DNA of 64,000 bases from Ciona savignyi (lineage: Eukaryota > Chordata > Ascidiacea > Phlebobranchia > Cionidae), in contig CH002346.1 of the NCBI GenBank assembly GCA_000149265.1, positions 128,385 through 192,384 of the forward strand, read 5' to 3'. Positions within the stretch are counted from its first letter, which is position 1. Each line of letters starts with the position of its first letter. The translations under genes and the position numbers were made by a program. Below the pieces are notes generated by a model. It searched no databases. It saw only the letters and a list, made by a program, of their open reading frames with translations, and had not been told where the DNA came from. Positions 56,196-64,000 of this stretch are shown in pieces.

Positions 56196-56740
56196 TGAAT
56201 AGGGGGTGGGTTATGTGTGCATAGGGGTGGGTTATGGGTGCATAGGGGTGGGTTATGTGTGCATAGGGGTGGGTTATGGGTGCATAGGGGTGGGTTATGT
56301 GTGCATAGGGGTGGGTAATGGGTGCATAGGGGTGGGTTATGGGTGCATAGGGGTGGGTTAGGGGTGCATATGGGTGGGTTATGGGTGCATAGGGGTGGGT
56401 TATGGGTGCATAGGGGTGGGTTATGGGTGCATAGGGGTGGGTTATGGGTGCATAGGGGTGGGTTATGAGTGCATAGGGGTAGGTTATGGGTGCATAAGGG
56501 TGGGTTATGGGTGCATAGGGGTGGGTTATGGGTGCATAGGGGTGGGTTATGGGTGCATAGGAGTGGGTTATGGGTGCATAGGGTTGGGTTATGGGTGCAT
56601 AGGGGTGGGTTATGGGTGCATATGGGTGGGTTATGGGTGCATAGGGGTGGGTTATGGGTGCACAGGTGTGGGTTATGGGTGCATAGGGGTGGGTTATGGG
56701 TGCTTAGCGGTGGGTGTTGGTTAAAGTTTATCATGTTGGG
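56196..56740. repeat. 21-bp G-rich minisatellite
   Basis: About 25 units of GGGTTATGGGTGCATAGGGGT. Because 21 is a multiple of three, every unit encodes the same seven residues in each frame (CTHNPPL on the minus strand, GYGCIGV or RGGLWVH on the plus). The resulting open frames of 117-257 codons are by-products. Four G runs per unit-and-a-half make G-quadruplexes plausible on the plus strand. Confidence 0.93.
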
Positions 56741-56828
56741 AGGTTATGGGTGCAAAAATAGCAGGGCAATACAGCAAAAACACGAGCAGAATTGGCAAGA
56801 AGTTTTTCAGCTCTTTTTATAAAGCAGC

Positions 56829-57041
56829 TTATATGTTCAGCACAAATACATTGCCGGAATATTTGCGGAGAATGCACGCACCTTCCATATGCGCCGCGAG
56901 GTTCCTGTGACGCACATTGCGTTTCCTCCAATTGGTTGAGAAATATTTCGTCCGGTCGTCCCCGATCGTCCATCCATGCCATGACCAAGCGTTTTCCGGA
57001 GTAAAAGAGCGCCTCGTGTGGCGAGTGTGTAGATGGGACAA
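56829..57041 (-). pseudogene. Possible upstream exon of the HECT remnant
   Basis: Two frames are open here. One reads HTRRSFTPENAWSWHGWTI, faintly like the RRPF-P--W segment before the HECT domain. The other reads EALFYSGKRLVMAWMDDRG. I cannot tell which is real, and no clear splice sites were found, so the assignment rests on position and weak similarity. Confidence 0.35.
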
Positions 57042-57924
57042 TAAGCGAGAACAAGTCTGGCGAATTGGAATTAAAACAAATTATTATTGATTGCCTTTGA
57101 CACCAAATCAAAAGAAGCGTACACCCCATACATATCTTTATCTCTTTCGGGGAATTTCCCACAAATTCCACTGAAACAGTGATTAATTTAATTTACGCTT
57201 CATATATAAATGGGGAAATTACCAATTAAGTTATATTTTGTTGAAATGTTACCACCCCATAATAACCAATATAAAATGATTTTAACATTTTAAATGCGTG
57301 AACTAATTGATTTGATATGCAGTGGCAAATATTAGATAAATCACGCAAGGGGAACTCCCACCATGCCGAAGTATATATAACCTAAGCGACCGTTTTTCTG
57401 CATTTTACTAAACATTTAATCGATATTCAAGATATTCAATATTTATTTGCATACCAATGTAATGGTTTTTTTTTCGAAAAACTTAGATATCAAGTTTAAA
57501 TTTGTAACTTTGGAACCATAAGTTTCAACTTACACAAATAAATATTCACTTAAACAAATATAAAAATATAATTTTAAAAGTGTATTATAGATAAAAGTAT
57601 CTTTAAAAGTTCAAAAGTATCTCTGAATTCACCTGAAATGCAAGTGAAGCGTGCGATACAATCCATTGTTGATCGGATGGATTCGGTCGGAACTTCACGA
57701 ATTTGCCGCTTGATAAGCGTTGGAACACTTGCCTATGCATTTGTGGGATACATATTAGAAGATGTTTTATAATTATAGATAATATAAACAATATGTAGTC
57801 GGCAAAGATTCAAATTCACATACATTTATTTATTTAATGATCCAACTAGTTAGATTAGTCGATGTGGATTTAGAGTCTGTGAATTGAAGTTCACAATATC
57901 TGTGTTGCTGAATGAATTTGTTTT

Positions 57925-58005
57925 CTAACCGTTCATGGGCTCGTCAAGGCCTTTTTTTTGTGTAGAATTGAAATGTGATTCGGTGGCCATAGCCATTTGG
58001 CTCAC
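57925..58005 (-). repeat. tRNA-like SINE head
   Basis: The minus strand has GAGCCAAATGGCTATGG as A box and a GACGAGCCCATGAACGG-like decayed B box. Same family as 35994-36095. Confidence 0.45.
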
Positions 58006-58339
58006 GACTATGTTATTATTGTAGATCAATTAAATATTAAAAAATCGGTAGTGCCTTGCGCCATCTGGTGGATACGCCTACCATTGTCACTTTGTAGCGC
58101 TCGCCCTAAGGTGGCGGTAGAGGGCCAATGAACTCAATGTTGATATGGTTTAAACGAGATTCTGTTCAGGAATAATTCGGTAATACGGCACTTGCGTGTC
58201 GTTGTAACTTAGATCTTTGATAGTCAGTGCACTAATTTGCACAACGTGCCGCTTGGTTTTTAAACCGCCAAACGAACGTTGCGGTAACGATTGATTTGTT
58301 CGGATTGCAGGAAGCGGAAATCCACACAGAACTTCAAAC

Positions 58340-58745
58340 ACTTTGCTTTGCGAGGAATGTGGAATTGGGCAAAGGTTGCTGGTGGAAACGCAAATCAGTA
58401 TTACGGTTGTACGAGAAGCTCAGTCACGAAGTTTTGTTTTCCTTCGATGGATTGCAAATCCATGGTGTATTTGGATATTGCCGTAAGATGACGCTGTTGT
58501 CGTGTTTACCACAAATTTCAAGCTTTTAAAATACAATGTAACGTCCTGTAACCGAATGGATCAAGAGCGTCTGACTAATATGTACATTTCGAATTCTATA
58601 CAAAAGTAACGAGGCTATCATGGATAAACAATTTGTCACGGTATAAATACAAACATTAATGGTTTGTGGTACATAAATGCAGTAAACACCCGGGCGCAGA
58701 GGAATTATCTAAAATGGCGAATGGCTGGGCGCAAGGCTCCTATAG
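58340..58745. repeat. ~400-bp dispersed repeat, copy 1
   Basis: It matches 63580-63990 in the same orientation. Shared landmarks are CAGTATTACGGTTGTACG, CCGTAAGATGACGCTGTTG and AGCTTTTAAAATACAATGTA. The copies are roughly 80-85 percent alike by eye. Confidence 0.75.
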
Positions 58746-61692
58746 TTTCCTGTCAAACACGCTGCTTCCCAACACATTTTAAATATTTGTTGAAGAATGT
58801 GAGAGTAAGTTATTTAGCTCGGTGCTTGTGACGATGAGTGTTGAAGAAATGACTCGGTGGCCAAAGGTGAATTTGCTACCTCAAATGCTGGAGTTGTTTT
58901 GGCAAAACTGGCTGGAATTTCCTACAAGCGATTGGTAGAGCGTCATCATAACGTGTGTCGCTGACAAAAAGATACAAAAAAAAACTAAATCGAGGAATGG
59001 AGATCATGACACATGGTATCTCGAACCTTTGTTAATTCACGTTGTTTGTACTTACTTTTATTGAAGTCTTTGCTAAACCATTATAATTTCCTCCATGAAC
59101 GTTGTATGTAAAACTTGACTATAGAACGCATTGCAATCAGCTTCCGTTTACTAAATTATGTACTGTAGCAGTGTATGATTTTCTCCGATGCCGCATTTTC
59201 CTACCGATAAAAACCTAAAGTTTAATAAGTGTGTGCGCTACCTTTAACTTTTGCTGAAATCGTAAAGTCAACTACTTTGGTTATTTTATTATATTTAGCA
59301 TAGAAAACCGTACCGTCGCATCAACTATTCTCGACCGTAATCGTCGTATGTTCGTATCGTCATTGTATCATCGTACCACACCGTATCAACCATAATTCCC
59401 ACCACTATTTATAATCAGAGGACATGAACTGTGTTTTTGTCCAACCGTATTAAAACCACGAACCAGTTGCTTTACCCGGGAAAGTAACACTTACCCTTTG
59501 AGCCAGAGTTGTTTAATTTTACGACAGGTGAACACACAAAGCAAAATTAGTAATTTTCCACTGCCAAAGAGTGCCGTGTCTCGTTGATTGTTATTCTTTG
59601 TTACGTAATGTTCCATAACAATTTGGTTCAAGTTGGTGGGAAATGTTAAAGAATAAATAGGCGCTTGTTATTTTTAAACAACGAATGTATTGTATTAATT
59701 ATATGATGATGGTAATGTACGCCTATTACACCTATTGTACAGTTTTATTCACCGTGAGTTACTTTTTGTAAATGAAATATGTCATGTTCAATTTACAAGC
59801 CACAACATTAGTTATTTTTGTTTGGTAACTACAATATTTCCAGAGTATTTCTCATTATGTTTAATTAAAAAACACCTTTTTACTCACTTCTCCTACTTTT
59901 AACTAGGTTAAGTTAAACCTGAAAGAAACTCAGAAATTCGAGTGAACCACGTGTTTAACCATAATGTTTGTAAAACCATACGTTTATGATATGTGTTTAT
60001 TTAAAGATTGTCTCGAACCACAGTTAGTACATTTTAAAACCCGTTGGTAGTTTGTTGCACATTGACCGGGTATACAAATATCAATAACCAATCGCCGTAT
60101 ACGTTATTATGGACGCTGATGGCGTTATTCAAGAAATGCATTTGTATTGTTATCTGTTAACTGTACATGGTAACTTAATAACATTGATGCCATAGTCTGT
60201 GCATATTAATGAAGTGATGGATTTTGGAAAACACATTTAAATCGTTGCATTTATCCGACTATAAGAGCGAGTGTTGGCGTTAATGGGGTGGTTTACATTG
60301 CCTTCCACCGGCCGGAAATAATATCTTCTCGGAGGCTTTATTTCCAATTCTATCGAAATGTGCAGTTATCATTTTTAATACATAAGAATTGGCCTTGTTA
60401 AGGTCACCTGAAAATCGGTGGCCTATATTGCCCTACGTTCTCCTAACCCGGGTTTAACTTTAGTATTTGTAAAATTTAACTTAAGTTTATTATATGTTGC
60501 CTATTCTCGCCGCGTCAACGGCGTAACGCATGGGTAATCCCTAAGCATTCAGCCCCATCAAGCTGTACGTTTATAAATTTGCCACTCATTGTACATTAGT
60601 GCGGTCTTGAATTAAAAGGCGCACTTTAGGGAGATTCATATGATAAGCAAGTATTAAAGAGATATATATTTATAAATTATAGAGTTATTAAGCATGTTAG
60701 CTAAAAGTGTAGCAACTAATGATAAACAAACATTATATGGAGTTTAATGCACGCACTTCGTTTCAAAAAATCTTTTACAGAGTGATTTTAGCATGACACT
60801 TAATGGTACCAAAAAGATTGATTGGATATCAAACGTTTAATTATCAACCTGCGGTTTTCAGGCGTTTTTATTTATAAGTTTACAAGTACAAATTATAATA
60901 TTGGGTGACTATGTAATTGGTAAACAACAGTGTAGGTTATTAATTTGTCAAATAATATTTTTATTGAATGAATATTTGAATGCGTAATATTCGTGGTTTT
61001 GAACCTCATGAGAACAAAATCTGCGAATTCTGCGTCACCCTGGTTACGTGGATTTGGTAACCTATCATGGCGATAGTGATTCAATCAAGCGTGGAACAAA
61101 AAGGAGTGTTAGAGCGAGAGGGCTGCGCAGCATCGACTGTCACGTGATACAACTAGCAGCAAAAGGTAAGGAGGTTAGCTGTCAACAGCGCAAGTCAGTT
61201 CCTTAAACGAGAGGAAGTCATAATGCATATTCAAATGCTGAGAAATGTAGATCAGAACAGAAGTTGTATATTATTTTGTGGCTGTATGATTTGATAATAT
61301 GGTTTTATTGTAAGTATGTAATTTCAAGGTGTTATTTTATCGCAAAACGATAGTAACTATAATTTAAGGAAATGTTTAGCGCCTCTTTGCCGTATTACTC
61401 CTTTCCTATGATAAGAACTAGATACTGTTAAGCTAGATAACTTTTACCATTTTGGTTTACCTTTTCAGTTTATGGCAAGGGAAACGAAATAAAAATGGAA
61501 AATAACCAAATACGTCAATCTTGCCAACATGTTTAATTATAATGTTGTCCACTTATTCAATACATCAATATGTATGGTAGGATACTTGTTTTGTATTAGA
61601 TGGATAAATAATACGAGGATCTGATATTACACGGACAGTGGTCAGTGTTATACATATATCATACGATTTGTTACTGATTTTTCGGTGTAATA

Positions 61693-61881
61693 GTGCCTCC
61701 TGTATTCTCCCAACCGGGAAAAAAGAAAGATAATAATGCTAAAATGTCATTAAGGGAATTAAACCGCCATGAAACTTTATCGTTTGCTAGAATACATTTC
61801 GTCAATGCATATTACAACACATGGGCTAGATTGGCAGAAACAGTTATCAGTGAAATGCCAGGGATTCTTTTGTGTCGCTAA
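61693..61881 (+). CDS. Small hypothetical ORF
   Basis: 62 codons with ordinary amino-acid composition (SLRELNRHETLSFARIHF, then AYYNTWARLAETVISEMP) and an AG just upstream (GTGTAATAG). It could be a last exon or a chance frame. I recognise nothing in it, and it abuts a repeat copy. Confidence 0.15.
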   Translation: MPPVFSQPGKKKDNNAKMSLRELNRHETLSFARIHFVNAYYNTWARLAETVISEMPGILLCR

Positions 61882-63579
61882 AAACTAAATCGAAAATTTT
61901 TAAGGATTTTACATTTTTCAATCATAGCGCTTGACCAAATGTGCAGATTTTGATCGGATTAGTTGGAATGTTAGTCCCTTTGCCAATGTTATATATACCA
62001 AACAAAAAAAGTAAAAATTACTTTGGGAAATAACCTAAAAAAATGAAATTCGTTACAGAATCATGATTGTGGCAGGTGCGCCATGTCGCCCCGTCATTTC
62101 TAAGAAGGATCGTCTGATAATCTGATTTTATTTTATGTAAATCTGATTTTATTTTATGATATATAGGTTTGTTTTAGCATAGCACTTAACAAAGATGTTT
62201 TAACTTGTATTATATTTGGTGAAATGTTAGTCTGTTTAAAATATTTTATAGTTTTATTTATTATATAGTTTTTAAATACCAAAAAAAATTAAACAATTTT
62301 GTTAAAAATGCGTAGGAAGAAAAATGTTGCTTTGGTAACAGAGAAACTCATTAGTTTATGCTTGCATAACCAAAACGGCGACAATCGGGTTAAAACAAAC
62401 CGCAATGTTATATAGCTAGGTGTAGTGATCAGTAACCCTGCTTACATAAAAATATAAACGTACATTTTATGGAAGACAAGTTTGATTTTAAACACGGTGC
62501 GTAATATTATTTTGTAACACGGTGGTTATCACGAGGTTGATATTTTATTTTATTTTTATTGATTTTCAGAAAATTTTTTGATTTTTAAATTTATCCACTT
62601 GCTTTGTCTCAATCAAAGAAGGAAATACGACGAGCGAATCGGTAGTTGGGAGCAAGAAATTCCTAATCTTTTCTCGAATCACTCGTACAAACTAAAAGGT
62701 GCGTCTGTTATACGGCCCAGAAATATTGTTCTATAGCAGTATCTTACTATACTGCTTTAAATATCAACGGCTGACAGTGATTGTACGCTGCTCTTCAGGT
62801 TTGCGTTCTATCGAATAAAAAGCTGTATATCCATGCGGTTGTATCTGCCAATTTCAATGGTCATTCAGTGCCCAGGTTATAACAGAAAACGTAGAATATA
62901 ATGGTGTGTTTGTTCACCGAATATGACAACTGCAGATAGGGGCAGCAGTAACAACACTAGTATTAAACGCGTTTGTCAGGGTATCTGTCTTGCCATTAAG
63001 CACTTTATTTGATAGCACAAACAGTTATTAGTAAATCATATCCGCCCAAAAAGCTTAGTTTAGTGCCACGCCTCTTCACTTGATCTGAGCTGTTCGCAGG
63101 TTTAAATACTAGTCGCTAGCGTGGTCGGCTGCTGTCTTTGGGCAAGGAACTTAACGGACATTATCTAAACCTACTGGAAGGATGGGTTAAGGGAACGTGT
63201 TACTGCACCTCCGCAGTAGTTTTATGGTTCAGTGATTTTTTATGGTTGGTTAATTTTGTAACTTTTTATTTCTATGATTGTCCTCGACGAATGTACGTTT
63301 TGGTATTGTATAGTCCTTTTTGGGTACGACGGCTGTGAGGAGGCAGTAATTTATTTAGGAAATGGTAAATAGTCAAAGAAGTTACGGACGTGCAATTGTT
63401 AATATTATTTTGTTATGGTTTTTCCTTTTTATAATGTCTCGCACTAATTTATGTTTCTTTTAGTTACCGCTAAAACACCTAATAAAGGAATTGGTTAGAG
63501 CGCGTCAACTTCATTGCGTGGCACCGTAACAGAACGTTTAAATCATTTGTTAATTAAATTATAAGTTTAAACCTTTTTA

Positions 63580-63990
63580 ATACCTTGCGTTACGAGGATT
63601 GGGGAATTGGGTGAAGTTTGATGGTGGAATCGCAGCTCAGTATTACGGTTGTACGTGAAGCTCGGTCACGAAGTTTCGTTTTCCTTCGATATATTGCAGA
63701 TCCTTGGTGTATTTAGATATTACCGTAAGATGACGCTGTTGCCTTATTTACCACAAATTTAAAGCTTTTAAAATACAATGTAACGTTGTATTACTGAACG
63801 GATAAGGAGTTTGACTGATACATGTACATAATTCTATACAATTTGCCTTATCGTCGATTTATTATACGTTCTAATCTTGTCCGGGTAAATGCGAACACCA
63901 ATGGTATGTGGTAAGTAGACTAAGTTAATAAAAATGTCGAATGCCCAGGTGTAAGTCCCCACTTTCCTACCAAACGCGCTCTATCCCAGA
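63580..63990. repeat. ~400-bp dispersed repeat, copy 2
   Basis: Partner of 58340-58745. It runs almost to the end of the window, so its right edge may be cut off. Confidence 0.75.
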
Positions 63991-64000
63991 AGATTATAAA

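Larger units (their letters stand above)
50110..57041 (-). pseudogene. HECT E3 ubiquitin ligase remnant, UBE3C-like
   Basis: Five pieces of a HECT ligase lie in gene order on the minus strand: about 57041-56829, 56184-56075, about 55930-55795, about 50690-50524 and 50315-50110. The intervals hold minisatellites and a Gypsy element. N-lobe residues from after NIRRNFLYEDAFNDLS to just before the C-lobe FREGLADV are missing, as is the catalytic-Cys end. In-frame stops occur in the third and last pieces. HECT ligases accept ubiquitin on a Cys near the C terminus, so this locus cannot make an active enzyme. UBE3C is favoured over UBE3B by the ISGAQ and YSGGYSAEHP segments. Whether a functional copy exists elsewhere is unknown. 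Confidence 0.78.
57050..64000. other. Gene-poor region with dispersed repeats
   Basis: No multi-codon frame has splice signals and recognisable similarity here. Identified pieces are a tRNA-like SINE (about 57925-58005, minus), a pair of ~400-bp repeats, a reversed piece of the ~330-bp repeat family (about 61895-62105) and a CTTTGGGCAAGGAACTTAA SINE body at about 63136-63200. The remainder is AT-rich and unassigned. Confidence 0.5.

Noticed and set aside
55961..56734. 257-codon minus-strand ORF with CTHNPPL repeats, and plus-strand GYGCIGV ORFs
   Set aside because: A 21-bp array is open in several frames by construction. Only the C-terminal end overlaps a HECT exon.
58150..58341. 63-codon minus-strand ORF with ordinary composition
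   Set aside because: It borders a dispersed repeat, has no splice sites I trust and resembles nothing I know.

Overview
This window reads as nuclear DNA of an invertebrate chordate, most likely an ascidian of the Ciona kind. It is AT-rich, its genes are split by GT-AG introns, it carries a NACHT-LRR (NLR) immune receptor whose repeats sit on phase-0 exons, and it is crowded with young and decayed retroelements. The species call is inference. Four runs of exactly 100 N (11992-12091, 31074-31173, 41448-41547, 54403-54502) mark scaffold gaps.

1-26.5 kb is mobile-element territory. It opens with an array of ~330-bp repeats (1-2330). A 1.8-kb duplicated block (2325-4165 and 9700-12369) flanks a complete Ty3/Gypsy element (5226-9546, minus strand) with identical LTRs and one open gag-pol frame. 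Copy B of the duplication carries a protease-region retroelement fragment. A shrunken BEL/Pao element lacking RT and integrase follows (12370-15971). Next come a mosaic of short dispersed repeats and tRNA-like elements (15972-20450), then a broken L1/Tx1-type LINE on the minus strand (20.68-25.78 kb).

27.0-47.6 kb is the main gene region, plus strand. An NLR gene can be followed through a linker exon (27009-27147), a large NACHT exon (28951-30720, broken by one frameshift), two LRR exons and a terminal exon ending at 41217. A second LRR set (43089-47577) has five phase-0 exons and a different terminal exon but no NACHT exon of its own. It is either an alternative 3' end of the same gene or the tail of a second gene. 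The 8-kb intron between the NACHT and LRR exons holds a 26-bp minisatellite split by a solo LTR, an eRF3 (GSPT1) pseudogene on the minus strand and a tRNA-like SINE.

47.6-57.1 kb is rich in minisatellites. A HECT ubiquitin-ligase gene of UBE3C type survives here as scattered minus-strand exons, with stop codons and missing parts. The gaps between its exons are filled by a 109-bp minisatellite (with a hAT MITE inside), a ~20-bp TGACATCA-type minisatellite (with a CsRn1-type Gypsy element inside, 50896-55412) and a G-rich 21-bp minisatellite. The assembly around 54.1-54.7 kb contains a false 392-bp duplication next to poly-G noise.

57.1-64 kb has no convincing gene. It holds copies of dispersed repeats, including a ~400-bp pair at 58.34 and 63.58 kb.
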